Assembly: GCF_000420305.1 (NCBI RefSeq)
Contig: NZ_ATUR01000004.1
Span: 406,241-470,240 of the forward strand
From: Novosphingopyxis baekryungensis DSM 16222
Lineage (GTDB): Bacteria; Pseudomonadota; Alphaproteobacteria; Sphingomonadales; Sphingomonadaceae
DNA length: 64,000 nucleotides
Direction: 5' to 3'
Under the pieces are notes generated by a model. The model ran no database searches. It was not told where the DNA came from and was given only the letters and a program-made list of their open reading frames with translations. Numbering within the stretch: the first letter of the stretch is position 1; every line of letters begins with the position of its first letter. The position numbers and the translations under genes were made by a program. Below, piece by piece: positions 1-11,247 of this stretch.

Positions 1-1279
1 CACGCTCCAGTTCGTGCATATCGAACAGCGTCAGCTCGAAGGCCACACCCTGCTCGCTGGCGCTGGCTTCGTTCAGCCCCACGCTGGCCACTTCCGGCTC
101 GGTATAGGTGGCGCGCGGCATGATCGGATCGGCGGCTTTGGGGCTGTAGATCGGGGCGAACAGCGCGCTGTAGCCCGCCTTCATGCCCTGAAATCCGGCG
201 GCATGGGTGAACTGGAACGGCCCGGCCACGTCGCCCGCGGCATAAATATGCGGCAGCGACGTCTGCAGCCTGCCGTCATGCGCGATCGTGCGATCACTAT
301 CGACGCCGATATCCTCCAGCCCATATCCCGTGAGCCGCGCCTTGCGCCCGATGCCGATGAGCAGCGCGTCATAGACGATCCGCTCCTCACCATCCGGCCC
401 CTTGGCGATCAACGTGCGGCCTGCGTCATCCTGCACGAAGCGCGCCGCCTCATGCCCGGTGAGCACGCGCACGCCGTCCGCCTCCAGCTGCGCCTGCACC
501 AGCGCCGCGGCATCGCCATCTTCCTTGCCGAGCAGCCGATCGGACTGTTCCACCAGCGTCACTTGCGATCCGAGCCTTTGAAAGCTCTGCGCCAGCTCGC
601 AGCCGATCGGTCCGCCGCCGACGATGGCGAAACGTGCCGGCGCGGCGGCGTGTGTGGCCATGGCGTCCCACAGCGTCTCGCTGGTCAGATAATCGCTCTG
701 CTCGACGCCTTCGACCGGCGGGATGATCGGCTCGGAGCCGGTAGCGACCACGAAATGGCGTGCGGTAAGGCGCTGCGTGCCGCCTTCGTTGAGATCGATC
801 TCGACCGTCCACGGATCGACGAAGCGGGCATAGCCGCGGATCACATCGACGCCATATCCCGTAAACGTCTCCACGCTGTCATGCGGCGCGATATCGGCGA
901 CCACGCCTTTGACGCGCGCCATCACGCGCGCGAAATCGACGCCCGGTGCGGCATCCGTCAGGCCGAAACGCTCGGCATCGCGCATCATCGCGGCGGTGCG
1001 GGCGCTCTTGATCAACGCCTTGCTGGGCACGCAGCCGGTGTTGAGGCAATCGCCGCCCATTTCGCGCGCTTCGATCAGCGACACCTTGGCGCCCGCCTTG
1101 GCCGCTAGATAGGCAGCGGTGAGGCCGGCCGAACCAGCGCCGATCACGATGGTATTGCGGTCGAATCGCTTGGGCGCTTTCACCCCGCCATCACTGGGCC
1201 GCCTGATGGCCGATCCGCCGATAAGTAGAATGCCGACGAGCAGCAGCAGGATGGCGGCGAAGATGGTGATGGTGGTCAT
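1..1279 (-). CDS. FAD-dependent pyridine nucleotide-disulfide oxidoreductase (mercuric reductase / Lpd-like), partial
   Basis: The gene runs off the left edge; about 426 codons are visible from an ATG at 1279. After a hydrophobic N-terminal segment (about residues 5-22) come a dinucleotide-binding motif GAGSAGL and the redox-active disulfide GGDCLNTGCVPSK, the signature of the mercuric reductase/dihydrolipoamide dehydrogenase family. These flavoproteins pass electrons from NAD(P)H through FAD to a CxxxxC disulfide. The N-terminal membrane anchor is not typical of Lpd or MerA, and no mer genes are nearby, so the substrate is unknown. It lies 40 bp downstream of the MFS gene on the same strand and may share its transcript. 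Confidence 0.85.
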   Translation of the reverse strand, partial: MTTITIFAAILLLLVGILLIGGSAIRRPSDGGVKAPKRFDRNTIVIGAGSAGLTAAYLAAKAGAKVSLIEAREMGGDCLNTGCVPSKALIKSARTAAMMRDAERFGLTDAAPGVDFARVMARVKGVVADIAPHDSVETFTGYGVDVIRGYARFVDPWTVEIDLNEGGTQRLTARHFVVATGSEPIIPPVEGVEQSDYLTSETLWDAMATHAAAPARFAIVGGGPIGCELAQSFQRLGSQVTLVEQSDRLLGKEDGDAAALVQAQLEADGVRVLTGHEAARFVQDDAGRTLIAKGPDGEERIVYDALLIGIGRKARLTGYGLEDIGVDSDRTIAHDGRLQTSLPHIYAAGDVAGPFQFTHAAGFQGMKAGYSALFAPIYSPKAADPIMPRATYTEPEVASVGLNEASASEQGVAFELTLFDMHELER

Positions 1280-1319
1280 CCGCGCCTCATGCACCAACGC
1301 GCCGCAAAGGTCCAAGCGA

Positions 1320-2528
1320 TCAGGTGGAGCAAGGCTCCGCCACCTGCCAACCGCCGCGCCTGCGCCGCTCGACCCAGAAGGACGTCAGCAGCACGGCCAG
1401 GCCGCCGAGCGCCAGCAGGCTGCCGACCCATCCGGGCGCGGTCCAGCCATAGCCCGCAGCAATGGCCGAACCCGCCAGAAACGGCCCCAGCGCATTGGCA
1501 GCGTTGAACGCGGCATGGTGCAGCGCGGCGGCTAGCGTCTGCGCCTCGCCCGCCACGTCCATCAGGCGCGTCTGCAGCACCGGGCCAAGTCCGCCGCCCA
1601 GCGCAATGGCGAACGCGCCGATGCCGAGCAGCAGCAGATTGCCGGTCATCAGCGGCAGCGCGGCCAGAACCACGGCGCTCCAGATCAACAGCCCGATGCC
1701 GGTACGCTTCAGTGCCTTGTCCGCCAGCCAGCCCGCGCCGAGATTGCCCACGGTCATGCCGATGCCGAAGATGACGAGAATGACCGGCACCGTTTCCGGC
1801 GATGCGCCCATTTCCTCGGTGATCAGCGGTGAGAGGAAGCTATAGACCGCGAACAGCCCGCCAAAGCCGATCGCACCTGCGCCCAGCGTCAGCCAGACCT
1901 GCAGGTTGGCGAGCGCGGACAGCTCGCCCAGTTTGCTGCGCTTGCCCTCGGGCCGCTGCAACGGCGCGCACAGCTGCACCGAAAGCGCGGTGAGCAGCGC
2001 GAGGACGACGACGATGGCAAAGCCCCAGCGCCAGCCGATGGTCAACCCGATGAAATTGGCGGCGGGCGATCCGATGATGGTGGCCAGTGTCAGCCCCAGC
2101 ATCACCAGCGCCACCGACTGCGCGCGCCGCTGCGGCATGACCGATGCCGCCATCAGCGCGGCGACGCCGAAATAGGCGCCGTGCGGCAGGCCGCTGACGA
2201 ACCGTGCGGCGAGCAGCCAATGATAGGTCGGGGCCCAGACCGTCATCGCATTGCCGGCCGCGATCGCGATCATCAGCCATACGAGCAGGCGGCGGCGCGG
2301 CAGGCCTGCCCCGGCGAATGCGAGGATCGGTGCGCCCGCCACCACGCCCAGCGCATAGGCGCTGATGGCATGCGCGGCGACCGGCTCGGTCAGGCCAAGT
2401 TCGCGCGCGTAAAAAGGCAAAAGGCTCATCGCCGAAAATTCGGTCGAGCCGATGGCGAAACCGCCGAGCGCAAGCGCGCAGATCACCAATATCCGGCGGC
2501 CGGTGCTGACGTCCGATGCGTCGATCAT
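1320..2528 (-). CDS. MFS transporter (AraJ-like drug/sugar efflux)
   Basis: A 402-residue major facilitator protein with about twelve hydrophobic segments. It opens with an MFS-type stretch (ALGGFAIGSTEFSAMSLLPF) close to the AraJ/arabinose-efflux subfamily. The start at 2528 is chosen because the upstream in-frame extension has no membrane character and a GAAAG purine run sits about 8 bases before this ATG. It probably exports small molecules across the inner membrane; the substrate cannot be read from the sequence. The following gene on the same strand is the disulfide reductase, 40 bp away. Confidence 0.85.
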   Translation of the reverse strand: MIDASDVSTGRRILVICALALGGFAIGSTEFSAMSLLPFYARELGLTEPVAAHAISAYALGVVAGAPILAFAGAGLPRRRLLVWLMIAIAAGNAMTVWAPTYHWLLAARFVSGLPHGAYFGVAALMAASVMPQRRAQSVALVMLGLTLATIIGSPAANFIGLTIGWRWGFAIVVVLALLTALSVQLCAPLQRPEGKRSKLGELSALANLQVWLTLGAGAIGFGGLFAVYSFLSPLITEEMGASPETVPVILVIFGIGMTVGNLGAGWLADKALKRTGIGLLIWSAVVLAALPLMTGNLLLLGIGAFAIALGGGLGPVLQTRLMDVAGEAQTLAAALHHAAFNAANALGPFLAGSAIAAGYGWTAPGWVGSLLALGGLAVLLTSFWVERRRRGGWQVAEPCST

Positions 2529-2687
2529 GGGCTGAAATCTTTCGTCGAATGGAGAGGAGCCGCCCGTGCAGGCGGCCTGTCGATCGGCGTGGCGGCTCTC
2601 CCGTCCGGCCATGCCTGGCTCGATCCAATAGCGCGCTATCGGCCGGAAGGCTCCCACCGCACGCGCCATGAATAGCTATACAATGCA

Positions 2688-2722
2688 AAAGCCCCGCTTG
2701 GCACGGGGCCGAGCGGGGCTTT
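2688..2722 (-). terminator. Rho-independent terminator downstream of ssb
   Basis: A perfect 11-bp inverted repeat (AAAGCCCCGCT at 2688-2698, AGCGGGGCTTT at 2712-2722) encloses a 13-base loop. On the minus strand the stem runs into TTTT. It begins 26 bp past the ssb stop codon. Confidence 0.85.
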
Positions 2723-2747
2723 GCAGTTGAGCGAATAAGCGCGGCGA

Positions 2748-3302
2748 TCAGAACGGCACTTCATCGTCCAGATCGTCGGCAAAGTCGCCGCCGCCGCCCT
2801 GGTTCCAGCCACCGCCCGAACCGCCGCCGCCGGAGCTGCCGCCCCCGCCCTGGTTCCAGCCGCCGCCACCGCCGCCGCCGCCGGAGGACGAACCGCCCCC
2901 GCCGCCATAGCCGCCGCCCGATCCACCGCCGCCGCCGGCACCGCCACCGGGCGCACCGTCGAGCATGGTCATCACCGCGCCGGGGCCGCTCAGCACGACC
3001 TCGGTCGAATAGCGGTCATTGCCGGACTGGTCCTGCCATTTGCGGGTCTGCAGCTGGCCTTCGACGTAGATCTTCGAACCCTTGCGCAGATATTTCTCGG
3101 CCACACCAACCAGCCCGTCAGACTTGATCGTTACCGTGTGCCATTCGGTGCGCTCCTTGCGCTCCCCGGTCTGGCGGTCCTTCCAGTTTTCGGACGTCGC
3201 CATGCGCAGATTGCAGATGCGGCCCCCGTTCTGGAACGTTTTGACTTCCGGATCCGCGCCCAGATTGCCGAGCAGAATGACCTTGTTGACTGAGCCTGCC
3301 AT
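2748..3302 (-). CDS. ssb: Single-stranded DNA-binding protein
   Basis: A 184-residue SSB. Residues 1 to about 110 form the OB-fold that wraps single-stranded DNA ([20 protein letters not shown]). A long Gly-rich linker with repeated WNQGGGG-type units follows. The C-terminus is the acidic tip DDEVPF, which recruits replication and repair partners. The ATG at 3302 is preceded by GGAGAAC, a good ribosome-binding site; the in-frame extension upstream is not SSB-like. The linker is longer and more Gly-rich than in E. coli SSB. The gene is monocistronic, with its own terminator. Confidence 0.97.
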   Translation of the reverse strand: MAGSVNKVILLGNLGADPEVKTFQNGGRICNLRMATSENWKDRQTGERKERTEWHTVTIKSDGLVGVAEKYLRKGSKIYVEGQLQTRKWQDQSGNDRYSTEVVLSGPGAVMTMLDGAPGGGAGGGGGSGGGYGGGGGSSSGGGGGGGGWNQGGGGSSGGGGSGGGWNQGGGGDFADDLDDEVPF

Positions 3303-3447
3303 GATGTTCTCCGAATTCGGTGCATGACCCGCACCATCTACCTTTGGCCCTCTATTTGAAGGGCCGTTCTGCAGCACCGCTTAGTTAAAGGATGCCTTTC
3401 CGACAAGCGCAGCCGAAACGGTGGACGCTGTTTGCACGGAAGCCGCG

Positions 3448-5309
<1,862 letters not shown>

Positions 5310-5313
<4 letters not shown>

Positions 5314-5552
5314 CGCCGTTCCTCGCATTCGATGGCCTGGGCATGCACGGTGCGCAGCGCCACCGTCATGCGGCCGATGCGCACCGCGATCGGATCACGC
5401 CAGAACAGCATGCCCTTGTGCAGCGTCTCGATGAAGGCACCCTGCTCAAAACCAAGCGCGCGCAGACGGCTCCCGTCTGCGGGCGGCAGGGAATCCCAGT
5501 CTATCGCGGCTATTCGGGCCGGGACTCTGCGTGGCAGGTTGGATAGCTTCAT
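5310..5552 (-). CDS. feoA: Ferrous iron transport protein A
   Basis: An 80-residue SH3-like protein required for FeoB function, with the family's beta-barrel pattern (GSRLRALGFEQGAFIETLHKG). The start chosen is the ATG at 5552 (MKLSNLPRR); the frame stays open upstream to 5666, but that extension is not FeoA-like. The stop overlaps the feoB start in an ATGA arrangement, so the pair forms a two-gene operon reading leftwards. Confidence 0.92.
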
Positions 5553-5661
5553 GAAACTGCGACCAGTTATCAATAAAGCAAGGCCGTGGCCAGCGGGAAT
5601 CACTGCGGCCCGACCGGGGCCGGCATCCAAAAATGCCATAATATGCAGCGCTGCGGGAAAA

Positions 5662-5713
5662 ACCACGCGATCCAGTCCTGCGGCATAGCTGCGCAGGCGC
5701 TGGATCGCGTGGT
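5662..5713 (-). terminator. Terminator hairpin for the old yellow enzyme gene
   Basis: A perfect 14-bp inverted repeat (ACCACGCGATCCAG at 5662-5675 and its complement at 5700-5713) with a nested 6-bp inner stem (CCTGCG/CGCAGG). On the minus strand it runs into TTTTT. It lies 48 bp past the stop of the 5761-6897 gene and upstream of feoA. Confidence 0.75.
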
Positions 5714-5760
5714 CGCTTCAGACTGATCGCCGTACGATCAGCGATGCGATGATCGCGTCC

Positions 5761-6897
5761 TCAGGCGTCGGCCTTTTCCTTGGCCGCCTTTTCCTCAGCC
5801 AAGGTGGGATAGTCGATATAGCCTTCCGGCCCCTGGCTGTACCATGTGCGTATCTCGCTATCGTTCAGCGCCGCGCCCAGACGGAAGCGCTCGACCAAGT
5901 CGGGATTGGCGAGGAAGGTGCGGCCATAGGCGATGGCATCGGCGCGGCCGGAGGCGAGATCGGCCTGACCGTCCTCAAACCCGTAATCGCTGTTCAGCAC
6001 CAGCGGGCCATGGAACGCCTTGCGGATCGCCGCGTCCTGCTTGGGCACCTCGGTGCGGCCGAACGTGCCGTCCGGGCCGGGCTGGCGAAGCTCCAGAAAG
6101 GCGATGCCGCGATCGTTCAGCAGACCTGCGGCATGGCTGAACAACGCTTCTGGGTCGCTGTCATCCACCCCCTGCGAATTGCCGTTGGGCGAGAGGCGCA
6201 CCGAGACATGGCCCGCGCCCAGCACATCGATCAACCGATCGGTCACTTCGCCCAGAAGCCGCGTGCGGTTCTCGATGCTGCCGCCATAGGCATCCTCGCG
6301 CAAATTGCTGTTATCGCGCAGAAACTGGTCGATCATATAGCCATTGGCCGCATGCAGCTGCACCCCGTCGAACCCGGCCTTGCGGGCATTTTCGGCGGCG
6401 CGCGCATAGTCGTCCAGCAGGCGCGGAATTTCGCTGAGTTCCAGCGGGCGGGCTTCCTCGAAATCCTGCTTGCCGTCATAGGTATGCGCCTGGCCGGGCG
6501 CGGTGGTGGCGCTGCTGCTGACCGGCTGCTTGCCCTCGTTCAGGCTGCTGTGATGGATACGGCCCATATGCCAGAGCTGCGCGATGATCTTGCCGCCCTT
6601 CTCATGCACCGCATCGGTCACGGGCTTCCACGCCTCGGTCTGCTCGTCGTTCCACAAGCCGGGCGCATAGGGCCAGCCAAGGCCTTCGGCACTCATGCCC
6701 GTCGCCTCGCTGATGATCAGGCCCGCACCTGCGCGCTGGGCGTAATATTCGATCATCATCTCGGTCGGCACATGCTCCCTGGTGGCGCGGCCACGGGTGA
6801 GCGGGGCCATCAGGATGCGGTTCTTCGCCTCGATCGCGCCCAGCGTGATGGGATCGAAAAGACTGGGGGATTGGCCGGGCGTGGTTTCGTTCGACAT
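5761..6897 (-). CDS. NADH:flavin oxidoreductase, old yellow enzyme family
   Basis: A 378-residue FMN-dependent (beta/alpha)8-barrel enzyme. It begins with the family hallmark SLFDPITLGAIEAKNRILMA and MAPLTRGRAT, and contains the substrate-binding block GFDGVQLHAANGYMIDQFLRD. The C-terminal FMN phosphate region includes AIAYGRTFLANPDL. The family reduces activated alkenes, nitroesters or nitroaromatics (NemA, XenB, GTN reductase). The exact substrate is not evident. It is a single gene with its own terminator, and diverges from the COQ9 gene. Confidence 0.93.
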   Translation of the reverse strand: MSNETTPGQSPSLFDPITLGAIEAKNRILMAPLTRGRATREHVPTEMMIEYYAQRAGAGLIISEATGMSAEGLGWPYAPGLWNDEQTEAWKPVTDAVHEKGGKIIAQLWHMGRIHHSSLNEGKQPVSSSATTAPGQAHTYDGKQDFEEARPLELSEIPRLLDDYARAAENARKAGFDGVQLHAANGYMIDQFLRDNSNLREDAYGGSIENRTRLLGEVTDRLIDVLGAGHVSVRLSPNGNSQGVDDSDPEALFSHAAGLLNDRGIAFLELRQPGPDGTFGRTEVPKQDAAIRKAFHGPLVLNSDYGFEDGQADLASGRADAIAYGRTFLANPDLVERFRLGAALNDSEIRTWYSQGPEGYIDYPTLAEEKAAKEKADA

Positions 6898-7019
6898 GGG
6901 GACGGCTCCTGGGATTGTTACGGGATCGTTTTCATTTCATATTGCAACCCAGCTAAGCAGCCGATGTTCCGGGCGCAATCGAAGGAGTTCTTTGCATGCG
7001 CGCAGCGAAGCTTTATCTT

Positions 7020-7733
7020 ATGTCCATGGACCAGACCGACAGCACCCCGCCGCAAGCCCATCAGCCCGCTCCAGACGATCTGACGCTGGACGAAGCGCGC
7101 AGCGCGCTTGCCCCTCATCTGCCGATGAACGCGGCGTTCGACGGCTGGACGCCCGAAGCGGTGGAGATGGCCGCAGGCAGCGCCGGGATCGATCCCGAAA
7201 TCGCGAAACTCGCCTTCAAGGGCGGTGCCATGGACATGATCGATGCCTGGATCGAATGGACCGACGCCGAAATGGCCCGCCGTCTGCCGCCGGAAGAGCT
7301 CGACGCGATGAAAATCCGCGACAAGATCCGCAGCATGATCGAAACGCGTCTGGACATCGCCGCGCCCGACAAGGAGGCGCTGCGCCGCGCCATGGCGGTG
7401 CAGGCGATGCCGCAAAACCTGCCGCGCACTGCCAGGATCGCCTGGCGCAGCGCGGACCGGATGTGGCGCATGGCGGGCGATACCGCGACCGATTACAATC
7501 ATTATACCAGGCGGATGACGCTGACCGCGGTCTATGGCTCCACGCTGACGGTGTTCCTGAACGACGACAGCGAGGATTTTGCAGACACCAGGGCATTCCT
7601 CAGCCGCCGCATCGACAATGTGATGCAGTTCGAAAAGGCCAAGGCCCAGTGGACGGGCAAGGGTGCTGGCGGTTCGCGTGAACGCCTCAGCCTGTCGCGC
7701 TTCATCGGGCGGCTGCGTTATCCGGCGCGCTGA
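7020..7733 (+). CDS. COQ9 family protein (ubiquinone biosynthesis)
   Basis: A 237-residue COQ9-family protein. The N-terminal third is TetR-like (MNAAFDGWTPEAVEMAAGSAGID). The C-terminal COQ9 domain includes NLPRTARIAWRSADRMWRMAGD and DYNHYTRRMTL, typical of alphaproteobacterial members. COQ9 binds lipid and assists the hydroxylase step of ubiquinone synthesis; this is family knowledge. ATGs at 6996, 7020 and 7026 are all possible, and none has a strong ribosome-binding site. It is divergent from the old yellow enzyme gene. Confidence 0.85.
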   Translation: MSMDQTDSTPPQAHQPAPDDLTLDEARSALAPHLPMNAAFDGWTPEAVEMAAGSAGIDPEIAKLAFKGGAMDMIDAWIEWTDAEMARRLPPEELDAMKIRDKIRSMIETRLDIAAPDKEALRRAMAVQAMPQNLPRTARIAWRSADRMWRMAGDTATDYNHYTRRMTLTAVYGSTLTVFLNDDSEDFADTRAFLSRRIDNVMQFEKAKAQWTGKGAGGSRERLSLSRFIGRLRYPAR

Positions 7734-7765
7734 ACCTCAGCACAAGGCGGCCGAATGCGAATCTC

Positions 7766-8479
7766 ATGCGTTGGCCGCGCATGCATGATTGGAAACAGTG
7801 TCGAACGATCTTGTTCGATGTAAACGAGACCCTGCTCGATATCAGGCCGCTGGAGGCGGATTTTGCGCGCTGGTTCAACGATGCTGCGGTGATGCGGCTG
7901 TGGTTCGGCCAGCTGGTGATGCATTCGCAAAGCCTGACATTGTCCGGCCAGTATCGAGGGTTCGGCGTGCTGGCCAAAGCGATGTTGGCCATGGTGGCCG
8001 AGACGAAAGGCGTGCGCTTGCCCGATGATGCCGGAAACGTGCTGGTGGACCGCATTGTAAGCCTTGCGCCGCACCCCGATGTGATCCCCGCGCTCACGCG
8101 GCTTCGCGATGCCAGCTATCGTCTGGGCGCGCTGACCAACAGCTCGGCCGATGCGCTGGCGACCCAGATGGAGCATGCCGGGCTGAACAAGCTGCTGCCC
8201 TTCCAGATGAGTGTAGAAGCCTGCGGACGATACAAACCGGACCCCGCCCCCTATCGCACCGCTGCAACCGCGCTGGGCGTGGCTCCAGAGGAAATCTTGC
8301 TCGTCGCCTGTCACGCCTGGGACACGCTGGGCGCATCGGCAGCGGGCCTGCATAGCGCCTTCCTGCAGCGCCCCGGTTGTGCACGTATCGATCTTCCCGA
8401 TGTTCATGTGGCCGATATCGCGTTCGACAGTCTTACCGCGCTGGCGAATGAATTATGCGGGGCTGGCCCACCATCCTGA
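7766..8479 (+). CDS. Haloacid dehalogenase, type II
   Basis: A 237-residue HAD-superfamily hydrolase. Motif I is LFDVNETLLD, the DxNxTLLD form seen in type II (S)-2-haloacid dehalogenases. The cap domain follows, then TNSS (motif II), GRYKPDPAPY (motif III Lys) and ACHAWD near the end. Such enzymes hydrolyse L-2-haloalkanoates, with the first Asp as nucleophile. Many genomic homologs have unknown physiological substrates. The start is uncertain: ATG at 7766 or 7781, both with poor ribosome-binding sites. Confidence 0.85.
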   Translation: MRWPRMHDWKQCRTILFDVNETLLDIRPLEADFARWFNDAAVMRLWFGQLVMHSQSLTLSGQYRGFGVLAKAMLAMVAETKGVRLPDDAGNVLVDRIVSLAPHPDVIPALTRLRDASYRLGALTNSSADALATQMEHAGLNKLLPFQMSVEACGRYKPDPAPYRTAATALGVAPEEILLVACHAWDTLGASAAGLHSAFLQRPGCARIDLPDVHVADIAFDSLTALANELCGAGPPS

Positions 8480-8525
8480 TCCGCGCTACCGCTGCATGAC
8501 AAATAGGTAGCGGAAGAGGATCGAT

Positions 8526-9656
8526 ATGGCAGGCCCACTGGATGGAATTCGCATCATTGAACTGGCCGGGATCGGCCCCGGTCCATTTTGCGCCATGATG
8601 CTGGCCGATCATGGCGCCGAGGTGATCCGCGTGGACCGCATCGGCGCCCATCTACAGACCACCGATCCGCTCTCCCGCTCTCGCAAATCCATCGCGGTGA
8701 ACATGAAATCGCCCGAAGGCGTGGCTCTGGTCCGCGATCTTGCGCGCGGCGCGGACGGGCTGATCGAGGGTTTTCGGCCCGGCGTGACCGAACGGCTGGG
8801 TCTGGGGCCGGACGTGCTGCTCGCCGACAATCCGAACCTTGTCTACGGCCGCATGACCGGTTGGGGCCAGACCGGCCCTTATGCCCATGCGGCAGGGCAT
8901 GACATCAATTATATCGCGCTATCCGGCGCACTGCACACGATTGGCCGGGCGGGCGAAAAGCCTACGCCGCCGGTCAATTATGTCGGCGATTTTGGCGGCG
9001 GCGCGATGATGCTGGCTTTCGGCATGGTGTCCGCCCTGCTGGCGGTGAAGAATGGCAGCCCGGGCCAGGTCATCGATTGCTCGATGACCGATGGGTCGGC
9101 CGCGCTCACCGGCATGACCTGGGGCTTCAAGGCGGCAGGCCTGTGGAAGGACGAGCCCGGCGTCAACATGCTCGATACCGGCGCGCATTTCTATGACAGC
9201 TTCACCTGCGCGGACGGCAAGTTCATTTCCATCGGCTCGATCGAACCCCAATTCTACGCGCTGCTGCGCGAGACCTTGGGGCTGACCGACGACAGCGATT
9301 TCGATGCGCAGATGAACCCCGCAGCATGGCCGGTGCTGAAGGAAAAGCTGGCGGCCATCTTCAAATCCAAACCGCGAGATCACTGGTGCAGCCTGATGGA
9401 GGCGACCGACATCTGTTTCGCGCCCATATTGTCGCTGGAAGAGGCGCCCGAGCATCCGCACAACAAGGCGCGCGGCACCTTTATCGAGGTGGCCGGCGCA
9501 ACCCAGCCGGCGCCCGCCCCGCGCTATAGCGTCACAAAAACCGACGTACCGCGGCCCGCCCCGGCCGTAGGTGCGGATAGCGATAGCCTGCTGGACGAAC
9601 TTGGTTATGATGCGGAAAAAATAGCTGCACTCCGCAAAGCGGGGGCCGTCAACTAG
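8526..9656 (+). CDS. CaiB/BaiF CoA-transferase, alpha-methylacyl-CoA racemase-like
   Basis: A 376-residue family III CoA-transferase-fold protein. It starts GPLDGIRIIELAGIGPGP and has MLADHGAEVIRVDR. The racemase acid/base pair appears as GHDINYIALSGAL (His125, Asp126) and YVGDFGGGAM (Asp155), matching alpha-methylacyl-CoA racemases rather than true CoA-transferases. The start at 8526 has AGAGG about 7 bases upstream. It is followed 10 bp later by an acyl-CoA ligase, so the pair likely activates and epimerises a branched or sterol-side-chain acid for beta-oxidation. Confidence 0.9.
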   Translation: MAGPLDGIRIIELAGIGPGPFCAMMLADHGAEVIRVDRIGAHLQTTDPLSRSRKSIAVNMKSPEGVALVRDLARGADGLIEGFRPGVTERLGLGPDVLLADNPNLVYGRMTGWGQTGPYAHAAGHDINYIALSGALHTIGRAGEKPTPPVNYVGDFGGGAMMLAFGMVSALLAVKNGSPGQVIDCSMTDGSAALTGMTWGFKAAGLWKDEPGVNMLDTGAHFYDSFTCADGKFISIGSIEPQFYALLRETLGLTDDSDFDAQMNPAAWPVLKEKLAAIFKSKPRDHWCSLMEATDICFAPILSLEEAPEHPHNKARGTFIEVAGATQPAPAPRYSVTKTDVPRPAPAVGADSDSLLDELGYDAEKIAALRKAGAVN

Positions 9657-9666
9657 GAGAGAGACC

Positions 9667-11247
9667 ATGAGCGAGGTGCCCACGCCGCAAGCCCCCATGC
9701 AGCATCCCATGGCCCACGCCCGCAGCCACCCTGAAAAACCCGCTTATATCATGGCTGCCACCGGTGAAACGGTCACCTATGGCGAGCTGGACGATCGCGC
9801 CAATCGCGGCGCGCGGCTCATTCGTTCGCTCGGCCTGACCCGTGGACAGGGCATGGCGGTGATGATGGACAATTCCGCGCGCTATCTGGAAATCATGTGG
9901 GCGGCGGAGCGCACCGGCGTCTATTGCACCTGCATCTCCAACAAGCTGAATGCGGACGAAGCCGAATATATCATTCGCGACGCCGACTGCCGACTGCTCA
10001 TCGCCAGCAAGGGTGTCGCGCCGGTCGCCGACGCATTGCGTGCGCGCCTGGACGATGTGGATCTAATGATGTGCGACGGGGTGATCGACGGCTATCGCTC
10101 CTACGAAAACGCGCGTGACGCCCAGCCTGCCGACCCGCTGGACGATCCGCAATCCGGCGGCATCATGCTCTATTCCTCCGGCACCACCGGGCGGCCAAAG
10201 GGCGTGAAACATCCGCTGAGCGATGAACCCTTCGGCGCCAACGTTTCGCCGCTCGTGATGCTGGGGCAGGGCCTGTACGGTTTCACGCCGGACATGGTCT
10301 ATCTTTCACCCGCGCCGCTTTATCATGCCGCGCCGCTGCGCTGGTGCATGGCGGTGCAGCAGATCGGCGGCACGGTGGTGGTGATGGACCGCTTCGAGCC
10401 CGAAGACGCGCTGCGCCAGATCGAAAAGTACAAGGTGACCCATGCGCAATGGGTGCCGACGCACTTCATCCGCATGCTGAAACTGCCCGAAGATGTGCGC
10501 ACGCGCTACGATCTGTCCAGCCTGAATGCCGCATGGCATGCCGCCGCGCCTTGCCCCATTCCAGTCAAGCAGGCGATGATCGACTGGTGGGGGCCGATTG
10601 TCGGCGAATATTATGCCGGCACCGAAGGCAATGGCTTCTGCGCCATTTCCAGCGCGGAATGGCTGGAGCACAAGGGATCGGTCGGTCGCAATCTGATTTC
10701 GCAGACCAAGATCGTGGCGGACGATGGCAGCGTGCTGCCGCCGGGTGAAGAAGGACAGATCTTCTTCGCCGAGGGCCCGCCATTCGAATATCATAATGAT
10801 GCGGACAAGACCGAAGAAGCCACCAACGATCATGGTTGGACGACCTTGGGCGACGTCGGGTGGATGGACGCGGACGGCTATCTCTATCTGACGGACCGCA
10901 AGAGCTTCATGATCATCTCGGGCGGGGTGAACATCTATCCGCAGGAGATCGAGAATCTGCTCATTACCCATCCCGCCGTGGCCGATGTCGCGGTGATCGG
11001 CGCGCCGCATGAGGAAATGGGCGAGCAGGTTCTTGCCATTATCCGCCCCGCAGACCTCAGTCGCGATCATGCCGAACTATCCGCCGAGATCGACGCCTAT
11101 GCGCGCGACCATCTGAGCCATGTGAAGACCCCGCGCCGCTATGATTTTCGCGATGAACTGCCGCGCGCGGAAACCGGCAAGCTCTACAAGCGCCTGCTGC
11201 GCAATGAATATTGGGAGAAGGACCAGGCCGATCAGGCGGAGGGCTGA
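9667..11247 (+). CDS. Acyl-CoA synthetase (AMP-forming)
   Basis: A 526-residue ANL-superfamily ligase with the ATP-binding P-loop YSSGTTGRPKGVK (about residues 169-181). Later core motifs are YYAGTEGNG, GWTTLGDVGWMDADGYLYLTDR and the C-terminal catalytic Lys region AETGKLYKR. It converts a carboxylate, ATP and CoA into acyl-CoA, AMP and PPi. An AGGAGAGA ribosome-binding site precedes the ATG. It is co-transcribed with the racemase-like gene 10 bp upstream. Its 3' end overlaps the convergent fahA by 16 bp. The substrate is unknown. Confidence 0.92.
   Translation: MSEVPTPQAPMQHPMAHARSHPEKPAYIMAATGETVTYGELDDRANRGARLIRSLGLTRGQGMAVMMDNSARYLEIMWAAERTGVYCTCISNKLNADEAEYIIRDADCRLLIASKGVAPVADALRARLDDVDLMMCDGVIDGYRSYENARDAQPADPLDDPQSGGIMLYSSGTTGRPKGVKHPLSDEPFGANVSPLVMLGQGLYGFTPDMVYLSPAPLYHAAPLRWCMAVQQIGGTVVVMDRFEPEDALRQIEKYKVTHAQWVPTHFIRMLKLPEDVRTRYDLSSLNAAWHAAAPCPIPVKQAMIDWWGPIVGEYYAGTEGNGFCAISSAEWLEHKGSVGRNLISQTKIVADDGSVLPPGEEGQIFFAEGPPFEYHNDADKTEEATNDHGWTTLGDVGWMDADGYLYLTDRKSFMIISGGVNIYPQEIENLLITHPAVADVAVIGAPHEEMGEQVLAIIRPADLSRDHAELSAEIDAYARDHLSHVKTPRRYDFRDELPRAETGKLYKRLLRNEYWEKDQADQAEG

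Noticed and set aside
14..1108. Plus-strand open frame at the window start
   Set aside because: It lies opposite the disulfide reductase, whose FAD and CxxxxC motifs are unambiguous on the minus strand.
5749..7083. Long plus-strand open frame opposite the old yellow enzyme
   Set aside because: No recognisable motifs, and complete overlap with a well-supported gene on the other strand.
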